DNA of 64,000 nt. Origin: Candidatus Heimdallarchaeota archaeon (GTDB lineage: Archaea > Asgardarchaeota > Heimdallarchaeia > Heimdallarchaeales > Kariarchaeaceae). The translations under genes were made by a program, and so were the position numbers. Positions 45,493-54,509 of the stretch are shown here, one piece after another (within the stretch, counting starts at the first letter, position 1; the number at the start of each line of letters is the position of its first letter). The notes under the pieces are model-generated. The model was not told where the DNA came from. It was given only the letters and a program-made list of their open reading frames with translations, and did no database searches. The DNA is taken from the NCBI GenBank assembly GCA_030149205.1, contig JASBSB010000004.1, positions 98,058-162,057 of the forward strand. The letters run 5' to 3'.

Positions 45493-46222
45493 TGAGTCTA
45501 TTCGTTACTAACCTACAGGACACTAAACTTTAACATAATATTGAAAATCTACTGAGATATTGATACAGTCGGTTGCATAATACGGTCTCTGTGATTTTGT
45601 TATCAAATGGAGGTTATCAGATCAAGGACCCTCAATATACAATATCTCATTTTAAACACATGATACACTATACATGTTGCATAATATGTAATACATAATA
45701 ATTATCACTCAATACATAATACACAATACATGGTGTAATGCATGATGTGTAAAGCATGATGTACCAAATAGGGATTACTATGCACAGTAGTTGCTTCCAA
45801 TTTTGATTTGGCATCCTTATTTTGCTCTATATCGCTGTGAATTATATATTCGGTAATTGTCCATATAAGATCATGTTAGAATATAATATATAATACACAA
45901 TGCACTATACATACTTGGTAACATGCATGTTCGTTCATGCATGGTGCACGATACAGGTTACATAATGCAGCATGCTCTGACTTTATTGCAGATTATTCAA
46001 TTACCGTCAGTACAATTAGGTTCCAAATCCTTTAATGTTCGGAGGAACTGGATCACTAATTAGTATATTTTAATGTATTAAATCGAAAATCAACGGTTAA
46101 TGGAAACTATAAGTAAATGTATAGAACAGAGGTAACTGTAATGGACTTGAAGTTAATAGAATCTATTTGGTTTAATTTCTAGGACTAAAAAATTTGTTTA
46201 AAGGTTATTCTGGCAAGAAGGC
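45493..46222. repeat. Gene-free region with degenerate TACATAATACACAA-like repeats
   Basis: A 730-base stretch between convergent genes with no credible reading frame. Its middle (45650-45990) is filled with short degenerate copies of ATACA/CATG-containing words: AATACATAATACACAATAC at 45711-45729, AATACACAATGCACTATAC at about 45892-45910, GCATGATG twice near 45741-45762. It has a CATGCATG...CATGCATG pair at 45922-45943 separated by six bases, flanked by TGCAC/GTGCA. Similar words (ACATGATG, CCATGTTG) occur at the left edge of the window. A large convergent spacer of this size is unusual for so dense a genome. Confidence 0.5.
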
Positions 46223-46474
46223 TTAATTTACCATTACCTGTATTTTGTTTCTCTCTACCCTTTCAAAGCCAATTTCGTCAGCTATCATGTTATACTCTGA
46301 AATAAGCTTTTTCAGTTTTTGTTCATAATTTTCAGATCTAACAGAGGAATCCTCAGCCAGCATGTTTTTGATGCTTTTTGTGACACTATTAATTTTTGCA
46401 ACTTTTTGTTTAAAACAAATTTCACAGTGATTATGTTGAACGATTGGATTGCGACCACAAGATATACAATTCAT
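46223..46474 (-). CDS. Small zinc-ribbon protein with coiled tail
   Basis: About 84 residues from the ATG at 46474. Two CxxC pairs (CISC at residue 3, CEIC at about 17) form a likely zinc site, followed by a charged helix. A TTTTTATAACTT box lies about 30 bases upstream on the minus strand, which supports this start against the longer frame to 46540. Function unknown; size and layout suggest an adaptor or nucleic-acid-binding protein. Confidence 0.6.
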   Translation of the reverse strand: MNCISCGRNPIVQHNHCEICFKQKVAKINSVTKSIKNMLAEDSSVRSENYEQKLKKLISEYNMIADEIGFERVERNKIQVMVN

Positions 46475-46683
46475 AATTAGATTAGGCATTAAAGTTATAA
46501 AAACTCGTTCTACGATTATTCGTAGTAGGTGATAGCGCACTGGTTGAGTTATTGGATATAGCTCTGATTATACGTAAATCTTGAAAACAAATGGAAGATA
46601 GTCAAAATATCATGATAACATTTGAGTAAAATTAAAAAAAATGGAAAAAGTGGGTATTTTGATTTAAAAAGCATTTAACACAT

Positions 46684-47454
46684 TTACAAGAATATTTTAG
46701 AAAATTTGGTTGCGTCCAAAGAGGCTGTTCCAATCAGACCCCCATTGATGTCAGGAATTTGTAGCAACTCTTTTGCATTATCAGCATTCATCGATCCACC
46801 ATATTGTAACGGAAGCAACTTTCCAACATCTCCGAATTTCTTTACCAAGTGACTTCGAATAAAGGAATGAGTTTGTTCTGCTTCTTTAGGAGTCGCGGCT
46901 CTAATAGTTTCATCTTTGTTTAGAAGGGGGTTATTAATGGCCCATACAGGTTCATATGCAATTACAATGTCTTCTAACTGATTACCAGTAACCCCTTGGA
47001 GACCAATATCCAGCTGTTCTATTAAGACCTTTTCTGTCATATTGTTTCTTCTTTCTGCTGCTGTTTCTCCAATACAAAGTACTGGTTTAAGGCCATTTTC
47101 CAGTGTGATCAATACCTTTCTGTTCGTAGATTCATTGGTTTCTGAAAAGATATGACGCCTTTCACTGTGCCCTATAATGACATATTCAACATTAAATTCC
47201 TTTAACGAGGCAACTGAAATTTCACCAGTTAGCGCTCCACTGACTTTTTCAGAGACATTTTGAGCTGCAAGTTTAATTTGTGTTCCATTTACATTCTCAG
47301 CAACCATTGGTATGAATATAGCAGGAGGTGCAACAAAGATTTCTGCTGATGGATTGTTCTCAGCCATGATATTTTTCAGGTCATTTAACAACTGTTCTAT
47401 CTCTTGTTTTTTAACAAGTTTTAATTTCCAGTTACCACCGAAAATTTGTTTCAT
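46684..47454 (-). CDS. tpiA: Triosephosphate isomerase with extended catalytic loop
   Basis: 256 residues; interconverts dihydroxyacetone phosphate and glyceraldehyde 3-phosphate. Catalytic Lys10 (GGNWK), His96 (IIGHSERRH) and Glu168 (AYEPVWAI) are in place, as is the phosphate loop YGGSM. Length is that of bacterial and eukaryotic enzymes; most archaeal ones are near 225 residues. Loop 6, normally AIGTGKTATP, is here AINNPLLNKDETIRAATP, about eight residues longer, without the usual GTGK. ATG at 47454. Confidence 0.9.
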   Translation of the reverse strand: MKQIFGGNWKLKLVKKQEIEQLLNDLKNIMAENNPSAEIFVAPPAIFIPMVAENVNGTQIKLAAQNVSEKVSGALTGEISVASLKEFNVEYVIIGHSERRHIFSETNESTNRKVLITLENGLKPVLCIGETAAERRNNMTEKVLIEQLDIGLQGVTGNQLEDIVIAYEPVWAINNPLLNKDETIRAATPKEAEQTHSFIRSHLVKKFGDVGKLLPLQYGGSMNADNAKELLQIPDINGGLIGTASLDATKFSKIFL

Positions 47455-47547
47455 GCAATTCTTTGATCATGGTTTTAATTTAAGTATAATACAAGTGATA
47501 AACAATAATTGGTAGATTAGTTCTTTTGATTTTGGAATTCTTCGAAC

Positions 47548-48246
47548 TTATTGAAATGAACTTTCATCAAAACCAGAATCTAAGTTTTGACTGTTGATAG
47601 ATAGATATGAATAGATCTTTCTCTCCTTAAACCATTTGCTTGCTTCATCCACCTTTGTATAGAGCTCATCCAGCTCATTCAAAAAGTTTGAAATTTCAAG
47701 TGCAATCGATCCAAAATTGGTTTGTTCTCTTATTTCCTTTGACCACCCACGTTTTTCCTCCTCTGGTAATTCGTCAGCAGCAAAGGGTATGAATTCAATT
47801 TCAAATGAATTTTCAATCTGTCCAGTCAGCATAAAAAGTGGTTTTTCATTTTCTGAATCCGTTTCAACCTTAACACTCATATCATTCCACTGAGTGATCA
47901 AAAATTCTTCTGCCTGAACAAATTTCCTGGTTACATATTCAAGTTCCACATCCATCTCCATTTCTAGTTTATATGTTAGATAGGAGATTCCTTTAGTGTT
48001 GTAACCGATCTGTTTTTGGACATTAATTGTTAGTTCAAAGGGAAACAATGAATTGACCAAAATGATGTTAAATTCCGCTTGATCTGGGGTTATTGAGATG
48101 TTATCCAATTGATAGTTGTCTAACCATTCAAATTTCTTAGCATTTCTAAAAAAATAGTTTGCAATTGATATTACATAGTCCTTAGGCTCTGATAACTCAT
48201 AACCTAGCCCTCCAAAAATTTCATCAGTTAATGTCGTAACATCCAA
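47548..48246 (-). CDS. Hypothetical protein, acidic, unknown
   Basis: 232 residues, soluble, mixed alpha/beta, with no motif I can name. The first half alternates strands (FNIILVNSLFPFELTINVQ; LTYKLEMEMDVELEYV), like a lipid- or ligand-binding beta fold. The second half has a helix NFLNELDELYTKVDEASKW. TTG start at 48246 is forced, since the ATG upstream is followed by a stop; a TTTATATTTAAA box lies about 35 bases upstream. Single gene between triosephosphate isomerase and the C45 enzyme on the same strand. Confidence 0.55.
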   Translation of the reverse strand: MDVTTLTDEIFGGLGYELSEPKDYVISIANYFFRNAKKFEWLDNYQLDNISITPDQAEFNIILVNSLFPFELTINVQKQIGYNTKGISYLTYKLEMEMDVELEYVTRKFVQAEEFLITQWNDMSVKVETDSENEKPLFMLTGQIENSFEIEFIPFAADELPEEEKRGWSKEIREQTNFGSIALEISNFLNELDELYTKVDEASKWFKERKIYSYLSINSQNLDSGFDESSFQ

Positions 48247-48349
48247 TTTACATCAATTCAGCATTAATTTCATAGTTTAAATATAAATCGTTAACTCTAA
48301 AAGAATCAGATTCCTTTTAGGGATTAGTTTAACAATTCAAAGTCTTGCC

Positions 48350-49375
48350 TTATACTTCATTATTGACCATTCTAATGGTCTCAAACTCATTTTCTAAAGG
48401 TGACCCATGAGAAAATGTAAATTGCAGGTTCATTAAGTCCATAATTATTGTGCAAACTGTTCCAGCATCGCCGATGATTTCATCAGGGATATAGGTTCGA
48501 CAGATGGGTAAAGTCATATTTCCACGGTCTAATAGAATATCCTTCATCTGTTCAATAGATAGGGAATGGGCTTGTTTTACCAGCTCATTTACTCTTCTGA
48601 ACCTAGAAAAAGAACTTTGAAACTCTGATTCTTCATTTACATCAACAGTTAGGTAATGATTAGTGTGAAACCATACTGGTTCAATTGAATTATTGATAAA
48701 TAGATTCTCCCCATAAAATTCAAGATTAACGCATCCAAGATTTTTATCTGCAAATATTATATTGCTTGATTTCCCCTTCTCATATTTTTTGATTTGCTGT
48801 ACTCCATAATCAAGTGTGTCACTTTCGATTAAAACACGTAACAAAACATGAAATGGGATACCATACTGTTTTTGGTTAGAAAGCAGTATGTTCAGTGTGA
48901 CACCTAATCCATGATTATTCATTCCAATTTTTCCGATAATTCCCGGTTCTGTTAACATTATGAATCTTTTGTTCGGCAGTGTAACATCAAGAACCACAAT
49001 TAAGCTTTCAAGTTGCTTTGCCCAGTCCCAGTTTTGAGCCAAGATTCCTTGGTCTTTGAAGTACACAGCAGTGCACTCATTCTTGAATAATCCTAAAAGT
49101 TCTGTACGAGAGTTTAAGGCAACAATCCATTCTATCTGAAGATTTGAACCCTCAGCAATTCCTTGCATCTCTTCAAATAGGTGAGGCAACTCATTTTGAA
49201 TAGCTTTTGAAAATGGTTGTACAGCTTTGAAAATAGTTTCCTGTGAAGAGTTGAACAACGATTCATAGAAGGACTTAACACCCCAGATCCTTTCTTTAAG
49301 TTTTGTACCAATTAACTTTCCAAGTTCAAAATAACTTGTTGCATTTAGTTTAATTACGGGAACCTTATTGTTCAC
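48350..49375 (-). CDS. C45-type acyltransferase/amidohydrolase (penicillin acyltransferase-like)
   Basis: 341 residues. N-terminal-nucleophile hydrolase of the C45 group related to isopenicillin N acyltransferase. The likely nucleophile is Cys101 in FKNECTAVYF, exposed after self-cleavage before the Cys; LAQNWDW and MNNHGLGVTLN follow at the expected spacing. Members hydrolyse or transfer acyl amides; natural substrates in prokaryotes are mostly unknown. GTG start at 49375. No signal peptide, so it is cytoplasmic. Confidence 0.75.
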   Translation of the reverse strand: MNNKVPVIKLNATSYFELGKLIGTKLKERIWGVKSFYESLFNSSQETIFKAVQPFSKAIQNELPHLFEEMQGIAEGSNLQIEWIVALNSRTELLGLFKNECTAVYFKDQGILAQNWDWAKQLESLIVVLDVTLPNKRFIMLTEPGIIGKIGMNNHGLGVTLNILLSNQKQYGIPFHVLLRVLIESDTLDYGVQQIKKYEKGKSSNIIFADKNLGCVNLEFYGENLFINNSIEPVWFHTNHYLTVDVNEESEFQSSFSRFRRVNELVKQAHSLSIEQMKDILLDRGNMTLPICRTYIPDEIIGDAGTVCTIIMDLMNLQFTFSHGSPLENEFETIRMVNNEV

Positions 49376-49471
49376 AATTTCTATTAATTGCTTCCTTAAT
49401 GTATGTTGGTATTATCTCTAATAGCTCTTTTGGATTTATTAGAAACTTTAGAATCAGGCATCTTATTACAA

Positions 49472-50704
49472 TTATTCTCTATTGACCCTAAGCTTAAGAT
49501 AAATGGTGTATAGAAATGTTGGAAGTGCAATTACCAGCGCTACAATAAATGTGCCATTTGGGTTAATCTTATAGAAGTAAGGTGATAGATAGTTCGAAAT
49601 CGCTGTCCCCAGGATACTCATTGATGATATAACACCAAATGCAAAGGAAAATTCATTCCGATTTACATTTTTTCCAAGTGCAGTTATCTCCATGGTAAAA
49701 TAAGTTGACGTAGAGAGGTTCAACAAAACAAAGCCAAGTATAAAGAATATAACACCGTAATTTGAAAATATCACTGAAATAGAACCTAAAACAGCAATAA
49801 ACCAACCCAACATCCGAATATCCTCATCTTTCACATAATCATACAACTTGCCTACCAACGGTGCCCAAAATACCTGAACCAGTGGTCCTAAACCCACAAT
49901 AAATCCAACAAAGGTTAAATCCAATTTAAGTATGTTATATCCATAAACTGCGTAGACTGAGGATACCATGCCATACATTAGTCCAGCTAAAGTAAAAAGA
50001 CTCAAGGCAATTATAACTCCATCTTTTCTAAAGACACTTAGCTGTAATTTTCTGGAACCATTAACTGGAGAATAATCTGTTTCATTAACTAGATTTGGGA
50101 ATTTCCTCGAAAACAACTTTGGCATTCGTTCAATTATGAAAAGGAATATGAGTAGATCCGAGACTACCAAGATAAATCCTAGGATTACAATAAATTTTGG
50201 CTGAAAATGATCTAATGAATATGCAAACACATAGGGCCCTGAAAAGCTACCAAGACCAACCATTGCAGATAACAACCCATTTTTCAGTCCTCTGTCTCGT
50301 TTAGCAGCAGAGACTATTGCTCTTCCTGTCATTGCAAAAGTGTTGACACCAAACCTGATGAGACTCAGTGCTAAAGCAAAAATTAGAGGGATGTTAAAGA
50401 AGTAAATTAAAGCTAATGAAATTAAGAATATGGTATAACCAAGAGCAAAGGCTTTCAGACGACCTATTTTATCTGAAAGAAGACCAGCAGGAAGTCTTGA
50501 TATTGCACCAAAGAAGAAAGCTATAGAACCTATCTCTGACCATAGTTGAACTGTCTGAACATCATTCAAGTGGAATTCAAGCTGAAGAAAAAGGGGAAAA
50601 CTTCCAAAAAATCCACGGAATATGAGGAATCCTAATAGATATGGAATTAATACAGGAGAAATCTCATACAGTGAAATTAAGCTCGTTGATTCCCCATCAC
50701 TCAT
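49472..50704 (-). CDS. MFS transporter
   Basis: 410 residues, about twelve membrane helices. The loop after helix 2 reads AGLLSDKIGRLKAFALG, and an equivalent GKLYDYVKDEDIRM follows helix 8. A short hydrophilic segment (about 205-225) separates the halves. Substrate unknown. ATG at 50704. It lies upstream of the C45 enzyme gene on the same strand with a 96-base gap, so a linked function is possible but not shown. Confidence 0.8.
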   Translation of the reverse strand: MSDGESTSLISLYEISPVLIPYLLGFLIFRGFFGSFPLFLQLEFHLNDVQTVQLWSEIGSIAFFFGAISRLPAGLLSDKIGRLKAFALGYTIFLISLALIYFFNIPLIFALALSLIRFGVNTFAMTGRAIVSAAKRDRGLKNGLLSAMVGLGSFSGPYVFAYSLDHFQPKFIVILGFILVVSDLLIFLFIIERMPKLFSRKFPNLVNETDYSPVNGSRKLQLSVFRKDGVIIALSLFTLAGLMYGMVSSVYAVYGYNILKLDLTFVGFIVGLGPLVQVFWAPLVGKLYDYVKDEDIRMLGWFIAVLGSISVIFSNYGVIFFILGFVLLNLSTSTYFTMEITALGKNVNRNEFSFAFGVISSMSILGTAISNYLSPYFYKINPNGTFIVALVIALPTFLYTIYLKLRVNRE

Positions 50705-50882
50705 TATTCATAAAAAAATTTTGACTTAAATATTAGTTCGATAAGACCCAAAACCTTGTGTTAATTCATGTTAATTTAAACTTTGAAAATTCAATAAACA
50801 ATTACAAGATAATTGCCGAAAATTGTAAATAAGGATTAAAGTGAGATATGTAAATTACAAAATATCAAAACAAAAATTTAAT

Positions 50883-51779
50883 TTATAGTTTTAATGATTT
50901 TCGTTTTTTAATGAAAATGAATGTTACAAAAGCTAATCCAAAGAATAAAGAAAATTCATTTACAGGTGCTGGAGCAGATGAAGATTTGATTGGTGCAAAC
51001 CATTGAGCTGCGATTTTGTTGTATTCACTGTTTGCTCCACCAGCAAGAAGTGACTTTAATGCATCGTTGATTGCATTTAAGAGAGTTGTTTCCCCTTTTC
51101 TAACTGCAATTCCGAACTGTTCCACACTTCCGAATTTTGCGACAACTTCACCTTTAACAGCTCCAGTTGAAGCTGCATAGCCTATAACTGGTAAATCTCC
51201 GAGGATTACATCAATTTCCTTGGTGTCAAGTTTCAAATATAAGTCTGAGAAGTTTTTCAACCTTACAATATTTGTTGAGGTATTTCCTAGCAACTTTGAA
51301 ATAAAAATATCACTTGTGGTTCCTGTTTGAACACCAATTTTTACGTTCTTAGTTTTAAGATCATCAGTTGTATGAATACCCTTGGGATTGCCGTTTTGAA
51401 CAAGTATAGCCTGTGAAGAATTATAATAAGGTATAGAGAAATCAACAAGTTTTGCTCTATCTGCTGTAATTGTCATTGCAGAGATTATAACATCAAACTG
51501 CTTAGAGTTTAAAGATGGGATAATTGTATCCCAAACTACGGTCTTAAATTCTACAGAAACTCCCATCTTCTGTCCAATTGCATTCCCTAAGCTTACATCA
51601 AATCCAACAGCCTTACCAGATGAATTGAGGAATTCAAAAGGGGCGTACGTTGTATCACTACCAACAATCATTTTACCAGCAGCTTTTATATCTGCTAATT
51701 GGTCAGCATGTATTGTTGCTGGAGTGATCATGATCATTATCAAAAATAATGAAATTGTTAAAAATAGTTTTCTTTTCAT
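50883..51779 (-). CDS. Polar amino acid ABC transporter substrate-binding protein
   Basis: Family 3 solute-binding protein of about 298 residues. Signal peptide (MKRKLFLTISLFLIMIMI...), then GKMIVGSDTTYAPFEFLNSSGKAVGFDVSLGNAIGQ split by the hinge, and the amino-acid carboxylate site around RAKLVDFSIPYY. Before the C-terminal membrane helix (FFGLAFVTFIFI) with KKRK lies SSSAPAPVNE, a short flexible tether, so the protein is anchored to the membrane. ATG at 51779 has GGTGA just ahead; a longer frame to 51806 is less likely. Divergent from its permease and ATPase genes; TATA at 51817-51828 on the minus strand. Confidence 0.85.
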   Translation of the reverse strand: MKRKLFLTISLFLIMIMITPATIHADQLADIKAAGKMIVGSDTTYAPFEFLNSSGKAVGFDVSLGNAIGQKMGVSVEFKTVVWDTIIPSLNSKQFDVIISAMTITADRAKLVDFSIPYYNSSQAILVQNGNPKGIHTTDDLKTKNVKIGVQTGTTSDIFISKLLGNTSTNIVRLKNFSDLYLKLDTKEIDVILGDLPVIGYAASTGAVKGEVVAKFGSVEQFGIAVRKGETTLLNAINDALKSLLAGGANSEYNKIAAQWFAPIKSSSAPAPVNEFSLFFGLAFVTFIFIKKRKSLKL

Positions 51780-51997
51780 ATTTTCACCATTTAGGTAGAT
51801 AAGCATATTTCGAACACTATATAAATATTTGAGGTATAGTTTGAATTTCTATATAAAATTTACTAATTCATTGTAAAGAATCAAATTAATTAAAGCAAAT
51901 TAGAACAAATGAATATTTTCTCAAAATAATTTCTCATATCAACTCTTTAGGTTCCAATTATCAGAAAAGGATTAAAATAGAAAACTGACTCGTATCA

Positions 51998-52786
51998 ATG
52001 GTAACTCCATATGATATAATCGCGGCATTTTTTCATAATGTATATTTATCGCTGGTTAGTATATATGTGTTTTTCATACAATATGCTCCACTTTTATGGC
52101 AAGGATTCTTAATAACACTTCAAATCAGTGCATTTTCAATCATGTTTGGAGTTGTGTTAGGTGTTTTTGCTGCATTAATGAAAATTTCGTCAAATGTTAT
52201 TCTACGTTCTCTTGCAACAGGATATATTGAAATCTTTAGAGGAACCCCATTGGTGGTACAAATACTCTTTATAGCCTTTGGGTACCCGTTACTTTTACAA
52301 AATGTATTTAATGTGAATTTAGTCGCTGGTTCTTGGAACAATCCGACTGGTTTTTGGAAAGCTATCATGGCTTTAAGCTTAAATACTGGTGCATATCAAG
52401 CTGAAATTATTCGAGCTGGGATTTCAAGCATACCAAAGGGACAAATGGAAGCAGCAAGATCTGTTGGTTTAACTTATGGGGAAGCAATGAGGCACATTAT
52501 CCTTCCTCAAGCATTTAGAATAATTACTCCTCCACTTACTAATGAATTTATTAACATAGTCCTAAACAGTAGTCTAGTAATTTTAATTCCAGTTCAGGAT
52601 TTAACTTTCTGGGGAAATCAAATTGTTTCGGCGACCTTCAGGGTAATGGAAACATGGACAATAGTAGGGGGTTTATATTTTTCAATGACCTTACTCCTTT
52701 CTCGGTTATTCCAGTATCTAGAAGAAAAGTATAGAATTCCTGGAGTTGGGTTTTCAACAAAGGGTGGAACTCCCAGATTAGCTTAG
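51998..52786 (+). CDS. Amino acid ABC transporter permease
   Basis: 262 residues of the HisM/GlnP type with five membrane helices. FRGTPLVVQILF and the EAA loop EAARSVGLTYGEAMRHIILPQA that docks on the ATPase are present. It is probably a homodimer since only one permease gene is found. A TTAAAATAG box lies about 25 bases before the ATG (leaderless). The ATPase gene follows without a gap. Confidence 0.88.
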   Translation: MVTPYDIIAAFFHNVYLSLVSIYVFFIQYAPLLWQGFLITLQISAFSIMFGVVLGVFAALMKISSNVILRSLATGYIEIFRGTPLVVQILFIAFGYPLLLQNVFNVNLVAGSWNNPTGFWKAIMALSLNTGAYQAEIIRAGISSIPKGQMEAARSVGLTYGEAMRHIILPQAFRIITPPLTNEFINIVLNSSLVILIPVQDLTFWGNQIVSATFRVMETWTIVGGLYFSMTLLLSRLFQYLEEKYRIPGVGFSTKGGTPRLA

Positions 52787-52795
52787 GTGATTGAA

Positions 52796-53536
52796 GTGAC
52801 GAGTCTTTTAGAAATTAAAAATCTTGTAAAAACATACAGCAAACAACCAGAGCCAGCTTTGGATGATGTTTCAATTAAAGTAGAAAAAGGTGAGGTTGTG
52901 GTAATTATAGGTGCATCAGGGTCTGGAAAATCAACGTTACTCAGGTGCATAAACAGATTAGTTGAGCCAAATGAAGGTGAAATATTGTTAGAAGGTGAAA
53001 ATATTTTAGATCCAACTTACAATGTAAATGTCCTTCGACAAAATGTTGGAATGGTTTTTCAGTCCTTTAATCTCTTTTCGCACCTCACGGTGATAAAGAA
53101 TTTGACGTTAGGGTTAACCAAAGTTAAAGGAATACCAATCGATGAGGCGACCAACGTGGCAATGGACATACTAGAAAGGGTGGATCTTGCAGATAAAGCA
53201 GATAATTATCCAGCAGAACTTTCTGGTGGGCAACAACAAAGGGTAGGTATAGCAAGAGCACTTGCTATGAGCCCTAAACTTATGTTGTTCGATGAACCCA
53301 CCTCTGCTTTGGATCCAGAGTTAGTGGGAGAAATTATTAGCATAATGTTAAGCCTTGCTAAAGAACATATGACAATGCTCGTGGTTACTCACGAAATTGG
53401 TTTTGCAAGAGAGGCTGCAGATCGAATAATTTACATGGACAAGGGTAAAATAATTGAGGAACAACCGGGAAATAAACTATTAACTGACCCTCAGCATCCT
53501 CGAACTAAGCAATTCTTGCAAAGAATTAGGAAATGA
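52796..53536 (+). CDS. Amino acid ABC transporter ATP-binding protein
   Basis: About 246 residues, GlnQ-like: Walker A IGASGSGKSTLL, Q-loop FQSFNLF, signature LSGGQQQR, Walker B LMLFDEPTSALDPE, switch His in VVTHE. The GTG at 52796 is preferred because AGGTGA lies five bases before it; the GTG at 52787 directly after the permease stop is possible. Acts with the permease and the divergently encoded binding protein. Confidence 0.9.
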   Translation: MTSLLEIKNLVKTYSKQPEPALDDVSIKVEKGEVVVIIGASGSGKSTLLRCINRLVEPNEGEILLEGENILDPTYNVNVLRQNVGMVFQSFNLFSHLTVIKNLTLGLTKVKGIPIDEATNVAMDILERVDLADKADNYPAELSGGQQQRVGIARALAMSPKLMLFDEPTSALDPELVGEIISIMLSLAKEHMTMLVVTHEIGFAREAADRIIYMDKGKIIEEQPGNKLLTDPQHPRTKQFLQRIRK

Positions 53537-53582
53537 CAATCTTTTCAAACCAATACCATTTACTTTAAGAAAAATCAGAAAA

Positions 53583-53966
53583 TTGAAACTTATGATCTTC
53601 TTATTGTTAGCAGGTCTCTTAGGTGCATTGGGTGTTGGAATTGGGGCATTTGGTGCTCATATTTTGAAGAGTTCAGTCACCCCTGAAATGTTGAGTATTT
53701 ATGAGACTGGAGTGTTGTATCATTTAGTGCATTCAGTAGTATTACTGGTTATTGCGTTTGCACTTGAAGGAAACCTCCTGAATTCTGAAAAACCTTTGTT
53801 GCAAATCTCTTTTTGGTCAATTTTTACTGGTATTATTATATTTTCAGGGTCGTTATACCTCTTGGTAATTATCAATCAGAGATGGTTAGGAGCAATAACT
53901 CCAATCGGAGGTGTAGCATTTATTGTTGGATGGCTGATTCTAGCCTTTGTTGGATATAAGCATTGA
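53583..53966 (+). CDS. DUF423 family small membrane protein (YgdD-like)
   Basis: 127 residues, four membrane helices. GALGVGIGAFGAHIL near the N-terminus, YHLVHSVVLLVI in helix 2, FSGSLYLLVI in helix 3 and the Gly-rich GAITPIGGVAFIVGWL match the widespread DUF423/YgdD family of unknown role. Start TTG at 53583. Confidence 0.8.
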   Translation: MKLMIFLLLAGLLGALGVGIGAFGAHILKSSVTPEMLSIYETGVLYHLVHSVVLLVIAFALEGNLLNSEKPLLQISFWSIFTGIIIFSGSLYLLVIINQRWLGAITPIGGVAFIVGWLILAFVGYKH

Positions 53967-54144
53967 AATAAGGATTAATTTTAATAAAGGTCTAGTTAGA
54001 CTCAATTCATAACTACCTTCATTTTTATAACTTTCTGAAATTCAATTCTGGTTCGATTAATATTTGTTTAATTTGCTTTTTACTATAATAACAATCCGTT
54101 TTTATGGTAAAAATCTTTGGTTTTTAATTTGTGATTAACTGAGC

Positions 54145-54345
54145 GTCTGTATTTAGTCAATACAGACATCCAGCTGGATCAAAGATCCGATGTTAGACAG
54201 GTAAAACCTGTTGGTGAATATTTTCTTCTGAAAATATTTAAGCAAATTTCAACAAGATCAGATGATGTTAATCCCCATCATCAGGTCTTGGAGGAATCGG
54301 GGGAATTGGATAACTTCCTTTGAAATCCATAATGCATGTATGGAT
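54145..54345 (+). ncRNA. Candidate structured RNA: chain of six hairpins
   Basis: Within the 543-base gap 53967-54509, six stem-loops follow each other. Stem 1: 54145-54153 with 54159-54167, 9 bp. Stem 2: 54176-54180 with 54184-54188, 5 bp. Stem 3: 54197-54202 with 54206-54211, 6 bp. Stem 4: 54217-54225 with 54230-54238, 9 bp. Stem 5: 54254-54259 plus 54261-54267 with 54276-54282 plus 54284-54289, 13 bp around one A/A mismatch. Stem 6: 54325-54330 with 54340-54345. In addition GAGGAA at 54291-54296 can pair with TTCCTT at 54315-54320. No reading frame covers it. It does not match SRP, RNase P or tRNA as far as I can judge. The strand cannot be told from pairing; plus is assumed. Confidence 0.45.
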
Positions 54346-54509
54346 GTTCAATTATACCTGATCTACGTACAGTTGAAAATAATGCGTTTTACTAATAATA
54401 TTTCAAATTATACAAGGTAGAGACCTGTTCTGGCAAAGTAGGAATTTTTAGTAAGTGTTCAAAGACTTGTCATTACTCATTAATATGAGGAAAAAAAGAG
54501 GCAATTGAA

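Noticed and set aside
45493..46222. Possible CRISPR array
   Set aside because: The repeated words are short, degenerate and not evenly spaced, with no constant repeat of 24-40 bases and no cas genes.
54145..54345. tRNA, SRP RNA or RNase P RNA
   Set aside because: No cloverleaf with a T-loop GTTCGAAT-like sequence, no long rod typical of SRP RNA, and no RNase P core motif seen.
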